DNA from: Lota lota
Lineage: Eukaryota; Chordata; Actinopteri; Gadiformes; Lotidae
NCBI GenBank assembly: GCA_026745465.1
Contig: JACYXH010000479.1
Span: 2,755,920-2,819,919, forward strand
Length of the DNA stretch: 64,000 nucleotides
Reading direction: 5' to 3'
The notes below the pieces were generated by a model that worked only from the letters and a program-made list of their open reading frames with translations, was not told the DNA's origin and made no database searches. A program made the translations under genes and the position numbers. This document shows, in pieces, positions 43,166-53,403 of the stretch. Within the stretch, counting starts at the first letter, position 1, and each line of letters starts with the position of its first letter.

Positions 43166-44630
43166 GGCCAGGGATCGTGCCCAGAGAGCATGTTTCAGAA
43201 CGGAGACAGACAGAACTCCAAGACAGAGCGACACAGACTCTAAACGCCCCAAAGCATGTGGATATTGTGGATACAAAGTGCATGGCGAACAGGGGAATTG
43301 CTCAGCTAAAGGCAAACAGTGTACTAAATGTGGAAAATGGAATCACTTTGCAAAAGTGTGCAGAGTTTACCGTGGAAAAACTGTACATGCAGTGAGTGAA
43401 GATGAAATGTCAATCAAAGAGTCAAATGCTGATGAACTGTTTATTGATTCAGTGACACAGAAAAGTCAGATATCAGAGACAGAGCAAGCCTTTGCTGACA
43501 TTGAGATAGGAAGACAAGGCACAGAGCTAAAATTCAAACTAGACACTGGTGCACAAGTAAACATTATTCCTCTGAGTAAGTACAGAAGCTTGACATCTGA
43601 GTGTGAGCTACAGCCCATCACGCGCAGACTGACTGGTTATGGTGGTGAACAGCTCCCAGTAAAAGGCACATGCACTCTCAAATGCAAATACAAGGAAAGG
43701 GACATGATGTTGGAATTTTACGTTGTTGACACTCGAGCACCTGCAGTGCTAGGTCTTAAAGCATGTTTAGACATGGACCTTATCAAGCTAGTTTTATCAG
43801 TGACAGCACCAGTAGAGATAGAGAATGTCATGGAGGAGTTTGCTGATGTTTTTACAGGAATAGGACTATTCCCAGGAGAATGTACCATTCACCTTGACCC
43901 AGACGCAACCCCTGTGGTCTACCCACCGAGAAAGATTCCACTTGCTCTCCGCGCCCGTCTGAAGAAAGAGTTGGAGAGCATGGAGCAATCTGACATCGTC
44001 ACCAAGGTTACAGAACCGACGGATTGGGTCAACGCGTTAGTGGTGGTGGAGAAACCACGCACAGGCAAGCTCAGAGTATGTCTCGACCCAAGAGACTTGA
44101 ACAAGGCTATCAAACGCCCCCATTACCCCTTACCGACGCTAGATGGCATCACACACAAGCTAGCGGGCGCACGCTACTTCAGTGTCATGGACGCCAGATC
44201 AGGCTACTGGGCTATCAAGCTCACAGAAGAGTCATCTAAGCTCACAACGTTCAACACACCGTTTGGACGCTACAGGTTCCGTCGCCTGCCTTTTGGGATT
44301 ATCTCAGCCCAAGACGAGTTTCAGCGAAAGATCGACGAGGTGTACGAAGGCCTCGACGGAGTCGTGGCAATTGTGGACGACATCCTTGTCTATGGTCGAA
44401 CCAAAGAGGAACATGACAGAAACCTCAACGCGATGCTGCAAAGGTCCAGCGAGAGAGGAGTCCGGCTCAACCCCGAGAAGAGCACAGTCGGTGCTACAGA
44501 GGTCAGCTACTTCGGACATCTTCTCACAGCGAATGGAATCAAGCCAGATCCGCAGAAGATCTCAGCCATAAAGGAAATGGAGCCACCAAAGAACAGCTGG
44601 AAACAGTGCTTGGCATGGTCAACTACTTAG
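43164..44630 (+). pseudogene. Gag zinc knuckle, protease and reverse transcriptase (fossil)
   Basis: 488-residue frame. Two zinc-knuckle-like blocks (CGYCGYKVHGEQGNC, CTKCGKWNHFAKVC) are followed by the aspartic protease motif KFKLDTGAQVNIIP (near residue 130). The reverse transcriptase then shows LNKAIKRPHYPLPTLD, ARYFSVMDARSGYWAIKL, RLPFGIISAQDEFQ and the catalytic AIVDDILVYG near residue 415. This is the Mag-lineage pattern. Fossil; completeness not judged. Confidence 0.88.
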
Positions 44631-45799
44631 CCAAGTTCGCACCCAGCCTCTCCAATGCTAATGCACCCCTGCGTCAGCTGCTAAAGCAGTCCAGTGAGTT
44701 CCTCTGGGACAACCAACATGACATCGCTTTCCAGAAAGTGAAAGACTTGATCACGAGAGAATCAGGACCAATACTTGCCTACTACGACCCCAACAAAGAG
44801 CTCAGACTCCAGGTGGACGCGTCAAAGTATGGACTAAGGGCAGTGCTACTGCAAGAAGGAAAACCCATCGGCTACGCTTCCAAATCTCTCACAGACTGTG
44901 AAATCAACTACGCTCAAATCGAAAAGGAGCTGTACGCCATTCTATTCGGATGTAAGCGTTTCCATCAGTATGTCTATGGACGACAAGTCATTGTGGAATC
45001 AGACCACAAGCCCCTCGAGTCAATCATGAGGAAACCGTTAGCCGCAGCCCCGCCAAGGCTACAGAGAATGATCCTTCAACTACAAAAATACGACTTCCCA
45101 ATCACTCACCGTCCAGGCAAAGACAACCCTGTTGCAGACACACTCTCCAGGAAGTTTCTTACCTACAAGGACAGCAGCCTCAGTGAAGGCATGGACATGC
45201 AGGTGCACACTGTGTACAGCAACTTACCAGTTAGTGACACAAAACTGAAGGAGATCCGAGCAGAAACAGAAAAAGACACACAACTCACACAGCTGAGGAA
45301 AGTCATACAGTCAGGATGGCCTGAGGAGAGGAGAAAATGCCCTCAGAGCGTCTCAGAGTTCTGGAACCATCGTGACGAACTATCACAGATCAACGGAATA
45401 ATTTTCAAAGGAGAGAAAATCATCATTCCTACCAGTCTCAGAGAAGAGATTTTGACAAAGATCCATGCTGGACACATGGGCATGGAAAAGTGCAAACAGA
45501 GAGCACGGGACATTTTGTTTTGGCCCGGAATGTGCAAACAAATAGAGGACATGATTGGTAAATGCCCCACCTGTCTTGAACGACGCCCCTCAAACACCAA
45601 AGAGCCAATGTTACCTCACCGTATCCCAGACCGACCCTGGCAGGTCGTGGCAACAGATCTGTTCACGTGGAACAACAGTGGACTACTACAGCAGATACTT
45701 CGAACTCGACAAGCTTCACAGCACCACATCTGCAGCTGTGATACACAAGCTGAAAGCAGCCTTTGCCAGGCATGGCATTGTAGAGACTTTAATATCTGA
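44606..45799 (+). pseudogene. RNase H and integrase N-part (fossil)
   Basis: Continues pol: RNase H hallmarks LRLQVDASKYGL, IEKELYAILFGCKRFHQYVY and VESDHKPL, then the connection HRPGKDNPVADTLSR. The integrase zinc region follows (HAGHMGMEKCKQRARDILFW ... CPTCLERRPS). Fossil. Confidence 0.85.
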
Positions 45800-46529
45800 C
45801 AATGGGCCCTGTTACAAATCAAATGAGTTTGAATCCTTCATAAAAGCATGGGAGTTCACACACGTCACCACAAGCCCACATTACCCTCAAAGTAATGGCC
45901 TTGCTGCAAAATCTGTGCAGATCGCTAAATCACTCATGGACAAAGCAAAAGCAGACAAGAGAGACCCCTACCTCAGTCTCCTTGAATAGCGCAACACTCC
46001 AGTTGACAACTTCAAATCACCAGCCCAGCTGTTGATGAGCCGCAGACTTCGCTCAATCCTTCCCAGCACCAACCAGCAGCTGCAACCTGAGGTCGTCAGC
46101 TACAAGGAAGTGCATGCAAAACGTGCACAGAGACAACAACAGCAAAAGCGATACTACGACAGCTCAGCCAGACCACTGCCACTACTGAACGACGGAGAGT
46201 CAGTTAGAATCCAGGAGCATGGCTACTGGAAGCCAGCAGTCGTCATCCAACCAGCTGACACTGAACGTTCATATCTCGTTCGCACCGCAGAAGGAGCGGT
46301 GTACCGCCGCAATCGTCGTCACCTACTGAACACAAAAGAACAACACACTGACGAGATGAACTGTTCCCCTGAAAGAGAACGGGGTGGACTAAACACAGAC
46401 ACAACACAACATACGCCATACTTACCTGCAATACCACAAGAACTGTTGACTGACACAGTAGCATGCCCAGCTTCATATCACACAAGGTCAGGAAGAGAGG
46501 TCAAGCCTAGAGCTGTCCTAGACCTGTGA
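45555..46529 (+). pseudogene. Integrase core and C-terminal region (fossil)
   Basis: Frames at 45555-45989 and 46032-46529 carry the integrase core (GIVETLISDNGPCYKSNEFE, THVTTSPHYPQSNGLAAKSV) and the C-terminal region (RQQQQKRYYDSSARPLPLL, GAVYRRNRRHLL), ending just before the polypurine tract and 3' LTR. Fossil; broken. Confidence 0.82.
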
Positions 46530-46847
46530 AATGTCAAAGGGTGTAGGCGGATCGCTGCCCTAAAAGAGTTCCAGACTGTAAACTTGTTTTTGAAAGTTAA
46601 CTTGAAATGCTTTGGTATGGTATTTGTTTGATATGTTGAGATGTCATTGCTACAGTGAAAAGCTGGGTTGCTGAGAAATATTTGTTCTAAAAGTAACAGT
46701 ATGCTGAATCATTGTTTGTCTGTTATGTTGATGCAGTTGGTGCAGTTTAAATGGTTACTTACCTCGAGTTCAAACTACAGAGCATATATTCAAAAGAAAC
46801 GCTTTATTGTTCCACATATTATTATTTTTTTTTCAAAACAAGGGGGA

Positions 46848-47079
46848 TGTAATATTCATATGTGTCAGCATACTGAATTGTAATTGGATGCATTATACTG
46901 TCATATCATACTGTGCTATGATTGGTTAAGACCACCCAGGTGGTGAGGTCGTTCAAAAGATGATCATGGCCAGGGACACATGGACATGCCAGTTATAGCT
47001 AGTTAATAAAGAGTTACGTTTATAAATATCCTGTCGTCCTGCATTTTATTATTTTGTACAAAGCATACAAAACAAGACA
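46848..47079 (+). repeat. 3' LTR of the plus-strand gypsy element
   Basis: 232 bases with TG...CA ends. It contains aataaa (about 47003) 5' of its end, a plausible polyadenylation signal. Confidence 0.85.
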
Positions 47080-47341
47080 GTGATCACCAAATATAGACCG
47101 TTTTCAGTGGTTAAATTTGGTGATGATTGATCGTTGTTTAGGTACATTAAACCACGTTAAGCTTTTTCAAGTTAAGTGTTTTAGAATGTCCCGGCTAACA
47201 CACGGCGAATGTGCGAAATTAATGTGATGTTGCTTTTGATTGCTGAAGCAAATTAGATGGCTAAATTCATGCTGTTGGCAAGAGCAGATCATTTGTTCCT
47301 GTGTCTGGATGGTGTGTAACCTACGGCATTCTGCACACTAA

Positions 47342-47402
47342 TCTCGAAGCGACTTTGAGTCTGTGAAAAGTGCTATATAAATTCAATTTATTTGTATTAT
47401 TA
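47342..47402 (+). repeat. Fish LINE/SINE 3'-tail fragment
   Basis: The string cgaagcgactttgagtctgt followed by aaaagtgctatataaattcaatttatt and TTA repeats matches a tail very common in fish genomes at the 3' ends of RTE-like LINEs and dependent SINEs. Only this tail is recognised. Confidence 0.45.
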
Positions 47403-48000
47403 TTAATAATCAATTTTGATATCCTAAGTATTACTGACAGGAGTTGGCGTTAAACTGTTAAAACAGAGCACGGCTAATATGAGCAGGAATTATTTTAGTG
47501 TGATTTACGAGTCGTCCAGTAATGGCGACTCGCTCCAAAATAAAGACTAGTTTTACATTCTATGGTAAACTAGATTTTGTTAAATATTTTAAGTTAGGCC
47601 CTAAATAAATAAAACATGAGAATAACAAATTGCAAAAATCACTTAATTTCTCCCAATAAACTTTTTTTCCCAGGATGAGTTAGACGAGACTACCCGTGTG
47701 TGGGATTCCCATGTCATCAGACCATCAAAGAATGATAGAGTGCCCAGTGGTCGACCCAGAGTCATGTACATGTTCCCTGAACTCCACAGAACTGATGACT
47801 GCATTTTCCCAGTGGAAAGAGCTGATTTACAGCTTTGTCAGAGTAGCTGCACATTTCGACCAACAGTGCCATGTGACACAGACATGTACAACATCTGCAA
47901 CCTCCTGATGGTTGAGTCACAATTGCATCTTCCGGCTGATGCTTATCAAGCATTGGATTTGTATCTGCACTTGAGAAATCAAATCAAATCCACTCTCTAA

Positions 48001-48583
48001 TTCCATCTACACAAAACACATCAACGTTCTCCAGTCAGCATGTAAATGATAGCTTACTGACACTGTTAATTCGGGTTGGTTAATTGGTCTGTTATGTGTT
48101 AAGTGATATTATGAATCTTGTTAATGTAGGATATTTTGCTTTGCCCTCACATCAGTCATGAACAGGGAAATATGGACACAAGCACAGCAAAGAAATAAAG
48201 CATATGACATGAATGAGAAAGTTGTCATTTTAATTGAACAGTCTATCTTTGACATTTTGAGTATGTTTACCATGTGAGGCATCAACAAAAACAGCCATTG
48301 GTATTTGCCATTTGCCAAAATGTAAAACAAAAGGTAAACAAGTGTTTACCTCTGCATCTTAAATATGCAAATTAAACGTGATGCATTAGTTTGTGTGCAA
48401 GATGTGAAAACTATTAATGCTCAGTATCTCCAAACTACACTGAACACTGACATTCGTATTTATGGAAGTGGAGTGTTGATGAGTTACCACCTCCTTGAAA
48501 AGCTCACTCACCAATGAAGCTTATTATTGATTCTACTGACACCCAAACATTGATGGTTAATAACAAATAAGTAAAAGTGTTAC
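48001..48583. other. 3' flank of the transposase gene
   Basis: AT-rich; aataaa occurs near 48194 and could end the transposase transcript. No other gene. Confidence 0.4.
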
Positions 48584-48960
48584 TGTAGCAAAGTCCATAC
48601 TACACGCCACCTAGGTGGCTCCCATACTCCACCTAGGTGACTTTCCTCGGGCTCCTCCAAACGAATGGACACAGGGTGGTGATGTTGAACCGGTTTATTG
48701 TAAAGGTTGCATGGAATGAGGCATGCAATTGGTGCTCCATGCTGCCATGCCGGAGAGCTCTTCCTGAGTGTGTGCGGTGATGGCTGGTTTAACCTGTGCA
48801 CACTGATTGCTCAATGTGCAACAGGTGTGCAGCCTCACCCAGCCCCAGAGTCCAATCAGTCTGACTCAGGCCAGGTGAGGCTGCTAAAACCAGCCACCAT
48901 CCACACACACTTCCACATACCCACAACACCCAATTGAAGCCGGGGAGAATCCCCAGCTGA
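48584..48960 (-). repeat. LTR copy A of the short element
   Basis: Shares about 200 bases of near identity with copy B (from TGTAGCAAAGTCC to cacact). A block of about 95 bases then runs in the opposite direction relative to copy B. The outer end is not precisely fixed. Confidence 0.65.
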
Positions 48961-48968
48961 AACCTACT

Positions 48969-48998
<30 letters not shown>
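48969..48998. repeat. Poly-C tract
   Basis: About 30 consecutive C residues; sequencing length is unreliable. Another homopolymer (poly-A, about 49063-49080) follows. Confidence 0.9.
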
Positions 48999-49000
<2 letters not shown>

Positions 49001-49107
49001 TCCTCCACCCCCATCCAAAAAAGAAATACTTAAACCGGAATCTGACCCAGGGTTACCATACCTAAAAAAAAAAAAAAAAACCCCAACCCCATAGTCCCCA
49101 CACCCCC

Positions 49108-49265
49108 CCCAGGGTGACACCCCAACCCACCCTCCCCCTCCATCCTGGAAACTCAGAGGCCTGGGCTGCTGCCTTGACTGGCGGAGGTGTCGGCGGACTT
49201 GGCGGTTGACACCCCAACCCACCCTCCCCCTCCATCCTGGAGACTCGGAGGCCTGGGCTGCTGCC
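49108..49265. repeat. Imperfect tandem duplication in the short LTR element
   Basis: The string gacaccccaacccaccctcc with its following ccctccatcctgga context occurs at 49117 and again at 49208, about 91 bases apart. Confidence 0.8.
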
Positions 49266-49493
49266 CCAGGGCTGTCTGGACGGGCTGGCGGAGGAGTTGG
49301 TTGGGCAGCGGCGCTGACTGGATGCTGGGGCGGCTAGCCGCAGACGGTTGCCCATGGCGGTTGCTGAGCTGCCGCCACGGATCCACAGCGCCGTTGGGGA
49401 AAGGGATGATGTTGGGAGGCGAATGTCCGTTGTCGCTGCTGGGCCCATTGCGCCCCTGGACAGCCTTCCTGTGTCCAAACGCGGTTTGGAGAG

Positions 49494-49512
49494 GTCCCTG
49501 TTCAGGCACCAA
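49494..49512 (-). other. Primer-binding site, tRNA-Lys type
   Basis: Minus strand tggtgcctgaacagggac, two substitutions from the site used by lysine-tRNA-primed retroelements. Directly adjoins the TACA end of LTR copy B. Confidence 0.7.
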
Positions 49513-49837
49513 TGTAGCAAAGTCCATACTACACGCCACCTAGGTGGCTCCCATACTCCACCTAGGTGACTTTCCTCGGGCTCCTCCAAACGAATGGACA
49601 CAGGATGGTGATGTTGAACCGGTTTATTGTAAAGGTTGCATGGAATGAGGCATGCAGATGGTGCTCCATGCTGCCATGCCGGAGAGCTCTTCCTGAGTGT
49701 GTGCGGTGATGGCTGGTTTAACCTGTGCACACTGACTGGTTTAAGCAGCCTCACCTGGCCCGAGTCAGACTGATTGGACTCTGGGGCTGGGTGGGGCTGC
49801 ACACCTGTTGCACATTGAGCAATCAGTGTCAATATAT
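49513..49837 (-). repeat. LTR copy B of the short element
   Basis: Same start as copy A. From about 49733 the internal block (tggtttaagcagcctcacct ... gagcaatcagtg) is the reverse complement of the matching block in copy A. Immediately after lies a palindrome, tcaatatatctatcgatatattga (49829-49852). Confidence 0.65.
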
Positions 49838-50204
49838 CTATCGATATATTGACCCAGCTCTTCATCTGCCATTAAAGCTATGACATTCACGTCGATCTGA
49901 AAAGTTCATGGAAAAAGGCAAAACGATTCAAAAAATTAAGTCAACACAGGCTAACATTATCTTATCGTTACCAGGGAGAGCTAGCAAAAGTATGCTAGTT
50001 AGTATTGCTAACACTAACAGTCAAAATTTAACAGTAGACGAAGCATTGGCAATAGTCTAAAGTTAACATTGAACAATAGCATACAATGCATTTACAGCGA
50101 GATAATTTACCTTATCATCTTTCAGTTTAATTATGATATTGTCTGGTATATTTCGGCTTTTGAGGAACGTTTCCAACTCATCTTTAGCCGCGATCTAACC
50201 GTAG

Positions 50205-50350
50205 TTCTTTGCTGAGACTTTCTCGTGCTCACGTGAAACTATGTCGTGCGCACGTGAAAGTATCACGTGCGCACGTGAAAGTATCGCGTGCGCACGTGAA
50301 TTTTTTTTTCCGTTTTTTTTTTTTGCTCATGTCCCCTTAGGGGCTCCGTA
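50205..50350 (-). repeat. Right terminus with tandem CACGTG units
   Basis: Inverted counterpart of the left terminus: about four units of roughly 21 bases with cgtgcgcacgtgaaagtat, A/T runs, then gtccccttaggggctccgta at the very end. Confidence 0.85.
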
Positions 50351-50357
50351 GTGGGCC

Positions 50358-50758
50358 AACTCGTCGTGTACTTAATATTCCGTGAGCTTGCTAACGTGCT
50401 AATGCTAGCAAGACTAATGAGTGAGCACGCCAAGTTTCAAGTCCCTGGGCCGCTTTGAAGAGGACTTGTGATTGATCGAGTAATGGGGCTGATAGTTTTT
50501 CTTTGATTGCGAGTTATAGTGCCCCCTGTCACCGAAGAGGTACTTTTGGAGACCTGTTTACGCGCGGTTTCCATACATGTACCAACTTTAACAACTCTGC
50601 TTTGTTCGCCTTTGGAATGGTTGTAGTCAGCGTTTTATCCTCATTGACTTCCATGATAAAAAAAATAGCTTGCTGAGCACCTGAAACAGTGGTAATTTGA
50701 AATTTATCCTGTGACGTAATTTCTTTAGCTATCAACAAAACTTTCCACATTACCTGAG
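50358..50758. other. Intergenic DNA between two mobile elements
   Basis: No gene recognised; the sequence continues on the far side of the gypsy element at 53554. Confidence 0.45.
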
Positions 50759-50763
50759 GGGGC

Positions 50764-50913
50764 TGTAATGTTTTAGGTTATCTTTATAACTAAAAGATAC
50801 GACTGGACTAATTATTCATTTAGTCATATGGCACTGCCATCTTTATTCTGCAACCTTCTTATGTACATCCGGTTCAACAGAACAATCCAACAGGAAGTTC
50901 TAAGGATGTTACA
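50764..50913 (-). repeat. 3' LTR of the minus-strand gypsy element
   Basis: 150 bases; nearly identical to 53404-53553. Confidence 0.92.
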
Positions 50914-51109
50914 TCCCCCTTCTTTAGAAAACAAAACATGTTAATGAACATTCACATTTGAACCATTGTGACACCATAACTGAAGTGTAACATTATCATG
51001 TATTCCCTCTGATCCAACTTCAGCTGTATCCTTCAAACAAAACGAGGTATGTATTCAACAGGCAAACTTTTTTTCACAAAACATTAGTTGTTGTTTTTTT
51101 AATATAAAT

Positions 51110-51679
51110 TCACAAGTCCAAAACATCTCTTGGTCGTACTATGCGGCCTGACCTTGTGGTAGTGTAATGTGCTGACGCTATGGGGGTTGGTTTTGTGTCT
51201 GGTGTGTGTTCAGTGTTGTGTTGTAGTGTGACAGGCTCTAGTCCATGGCCATTTGGTGGACCTTCGTGGTTTGTACCACCTTCTGGAGTCTGCAAGAGGT
51301 GACGTCTGTTTCGCCTGAGCGTGTGACCTTCATCAGTGCAGATGTTGTATGACCTCTGGGTACCTGCTGTTTCTTTGACTGTTGCAGGTTTCCACGTCCC
51401 TGCTGGGAGCTGGTAGCGGACTGTGGTACCCACTGGTAGTGCCGGCAGTGTTTTGGCTGTTCGGTCGTAGTACTGTTTTTGCCGCCTTTGGCACAGTTCT
51501 CTCCTGCATACCACGCAGGTTGGCATCGTGCTCGTCTTTGGTGCGGCCATATACCAAAATGTCATCCACAATAGCGGCGACGCCCGGAAGCCCCTCGTAA
51601 GCCTCATCGACTCTCTTCTGAAACTCGTCCTGTGCAGAGATGATCCCGAAGGGGAGCCTCTTGAACCGATACCTGCCAT
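51110..51679 (-). pseudogene. Pol C-terminal region (fossil)
   Basis: The frame's later part is the C-terminal integrase tail of the Mag group: RQKQYYDRTAKTLPALPVGT, RYQLPAGTWKPATVKE, GHTLRRNRRHLLQTPEG and a RSGRIVRPRDVLDL ending very like that of the plus-strand element at 46.5 kb. Fossil. Confidence 0.75.
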
Positions 51680-53357
51680 AGATGGTATTGAATGTGGTTA
51701 GCATGGATGACTTGTGGCTGAGTTTTATCGCCCAGTACCCAGACCTGGCGTCTAGTACGCTGAAGTATTGTGCACCAGCTAGTCTGGGTGTGACGTCATC
51801 CAGAGTGGGAAGTGGATAGTGGGGTCTTTGAATGGCTTTGTTTAGAGAGCGGAGGTCTAAACATATTCGAAGTTTCCCTGTTTTGGGCTTTTCTACCACT
51901 ACCAAGGCATTTACCCACTCAGTCGGCTCTGTGACTTTCTGTATAATGTCCATTGCTTCCATCTCTTCTAGTTCGTATTTGAGTCTGCTCCGCAGGGCAT
52001 ATGGGATGCGGCGAGGTGGACACACCACTGGTGTTACGGCAGGTTGAAGGCGGAGGGTGCACTCCCCAGGAAACAGTCCAATGCCTTCGAATACGTCGGC
52101 AAACTCATCTGTGATGCTAGTGTGTGGCAGTGCACTTACCATGTTCACTATCTTGACCATGTTCAGATCTAAGCATGCTCGCATTCCCAAGACAGGAGGT
52201 GCATTTCTTGCGCAGACTATGTCAAAGTCTAGCACGACTCTTTTTTCTTTATATCTGCACGTGAGCTTGCATGACCCTTCCACTACGAGTCTCTGTCCAC
52301 CATATCCTGAGATAGTGCTGTCTGGTGGGTTAAGCACTTTATTGCCAAACATTTTGTGGAATGTGTGGGCTGGTATTATGTTGGTCTGTGCACCCGTGTC
52401 TATTTTAAATTTCAATTTGTGCCTCATTTCCCCTATTTGCACCTCTGCATATGCCTGTTCTTTGGCAGTGTTAGCATGTAGCTTTATGATGGTGTCAATG
52501 TACAGTTCATCTGGTGGCAGTTCCGCTCCGTTGGCGATAACATGCACTCTCTTGGGCTTGTACTTTATCTTTGGTTGCTGTGTTTGTGTTCTGCACATTT
52601 TAGCAAAATGGTTGGGCTTCTTACATTTGTTGCATTGGTGTCCTTTGGCTGGGCATTCCTCTGTGCGTCCGTGCTCTCCCCCGCATGCTCCACATTCCTT
52701 GTTCCCTACTGTATTTTTGGAGTCAGTCCGGTTTGTTGTGCGTCCATAACGTGTATGCTCCGATTTGAACGGTGTTCTGCTAACTGCATGAGCTGACTGA
52801 TTAGCTGTGCTAGCAGTGGGACTATGCATGGCTTTTAGCTGCTGCTGCGACAGCTTATGTGTCCGTGCAATATCGATAGCCTTTTCCAATGTTAAGTCTG
52901 TGTGGCATAACAGTTTCTCACGCACTTTAGGAGAGTTTGTGCCAAAGACGATTCTGTCTCTAATCATTTCGTCACTGTTAGGAAAATCACAATCGTTCAC
53001 AAGCAGTCTTAGCTCGGTTATAAACAGGTCGCAACTTTCACCCTCCCCTTGTATCCTCTGGTAGAATTTATACCGCGCGAAAATGGGGTTTGCTCTGGGT
53101 TTAACATAGGCTACAAACCTGTCGTAGTATGTCTTGAGTGCTTTCCTTTCGTCTTCTGTGAGTGTCCATGTACTATATATATCCCTTCCTTTTTCGCCAA
53201 TCCATAGGAGTAGATAGCAGCACATGTCTTCCTGCTGTTTGCCATGTAGCGGTCCGGAGAACAGTAGCTCCACATGTTGGCGGAACTTCTTCCATGCGTC
53301 GGGCAGATTGGATGAATCCCAATCCATCCGTGGCGTGGGGACACCTGTGTGTTCCAT
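51333..53357 (-). pseudogene. Gag-protease-reverse transcriptase frame (fossil)
   Basis: 674-residue frame starting MEHTGVPTPRMDWDSSNLPD, a complete-looking Mag-type gag start (AWKKFRQHVELLFSGPLHGK, YYDRFVAYVKPRANPIFARY). Two zinc-knuckle blocks follow (CGACGGEHGRTEEC; CNKCKKPNHFAKMC), then protease KFKIDTGAQTNIIPA (near 310) and reverse transcriptase with AQYFSVLDARSGYWAIKL, RLPFGIISAQDEFQ and VAAIVDDILVYGR (near 600). Gag and pol share one frame. Fossil; completeness not judged. Confidence 0.9.
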
Positions 53358-53403
53358 CTTCCGTCGTCAGGTCGATTTAAAACACTGGTCTACTCTGACA
53401 CCA

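Larger units (their letters stand above)
43042..47079 (+). mobile_element. Mag-type Ty3/gypsy retrotransposon (fossil)
   Basis: A 3' LTR of 232 bases (46848-47079, TGTAATATTCAT...ACAAGACA) follows a polypurine tract (aagggggа-type, 46841-46847), and a related 5' LTR begins at 43042. The 5-bp duplication gtgat lies at 43037-43041 and 47080-47084. The parts read in the usual order: gag zinc knuckles, protease, reverse transcriptase, RNase H, integrase. It is broken, with several breaks, and the frames remain long, so it is not ancient. Close in protein sequence to the element at 50764-53553 but a distinct family by LTR. Confidence 0.9.
42997..47166. mobile_element. Hairpin (MITE-like) element split by a retrotransposon
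   Basis: The left arm at 42997-43041 (agcttaacgtggtttaatgt...) and the right arm at about 47120-47166 are inverted copies of each other. Without the 4-kb gypsy element between 43041 and 47080 they form a roughly 125-base hairpin with about 48-base arms and a loop around atagaccgttttcagtgg. It lies wholly in the transposase intron. Confidence 0.7.
42511..48000 (+). pseudogene. Integrase-core (rve) transposase, two exons, 5' part missing
   Basis: Exon 1 is readable from about 42511 (PFGICINGCIDGFSRKIIW) to 42927 (FMGIIQ), followed by gtaaaat. Exon 2 starts at 47674 after tttttttcccag (DELDETTRVWDSHVIRPSKN) and stops at 48000; the frame is continuous across the intron. Family landmarks: CIDGFSRK, VERLGGCPRIVRG, GASTANQRIESWWGFLRRES with the expected catalytic Glu, and FRPTVPCDTDMYNICNLLM near the end. 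The block around the expected second catalytic Asp reads RGNRGTENG, where relatives that I recall have Asp in place of the first Asn, so catalysis is probably lost. The start of the protein is absent: the terminal repeats run directly into mid-domain sequence. The intron is swollen to 4.7 kb by nested insertions. Confidence 0.75.
48584..49840 (-). mobile_element. Short non-autonomous LTR element (TRIM-like, fossil)
   Basis: Two direct copies of a repeat begin TGTAGCAAAGTCC at 48584 and 49513. On the minus strand the copy at 49513 ends TACA and is followed by ttggtgcctgaacagggac, an excellent primer-binding site of the lysine-tRNA type. A C/G-run polypurine-like tract (48969-48998) adjoins the other copy. 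The interior is only about 0.5 kb, G/C-rich, and has no recognisable gag or pol. It looks like a short non-autonomous relative of a tRNA-Lys-primed family. It is broken at one side, where no target duplication is visible. Confidence 0.7.
42342..50350 (+). mobile_element. 8-kb DNA transposon with CACGTG-repeat inverted termini and integrase-core transposase
   Basis: Both ends read TAYGGAGCCCCTAAGGGGAC inwards (42342 on the plus strand, 50350 on the minus strand), followed by catgagcaaaaaa and then tandem copies of a roughly 21-base unit containing cacgtgcgcacg. A 7-base direct repeat, gtgggcc, flanks the pair (42335-42341 and 50351-50357). Inside is a two-exon gene for an rve-type (integrase-core) transposase. 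The TAY start and rve transposase resemble what I remember of the IS3EU superfamily, but I cannot confirm the family; Ginger-type or an unnamed lineage are alternatives. Nested in it are a gypsy element, a hairpin element and a short LTR element, so the original length was nearer 2.7 kb. Probably inactive. Confidence 0.75.

Noticed and set aside
49062-49865. A 267-codon minus-strand frame across the short LTR element
   Set aside because: It runs through LTR, primer site and poly-purine tracts and shows no gag or pol similarity; GC-rich DNA keeps frames open by chance.
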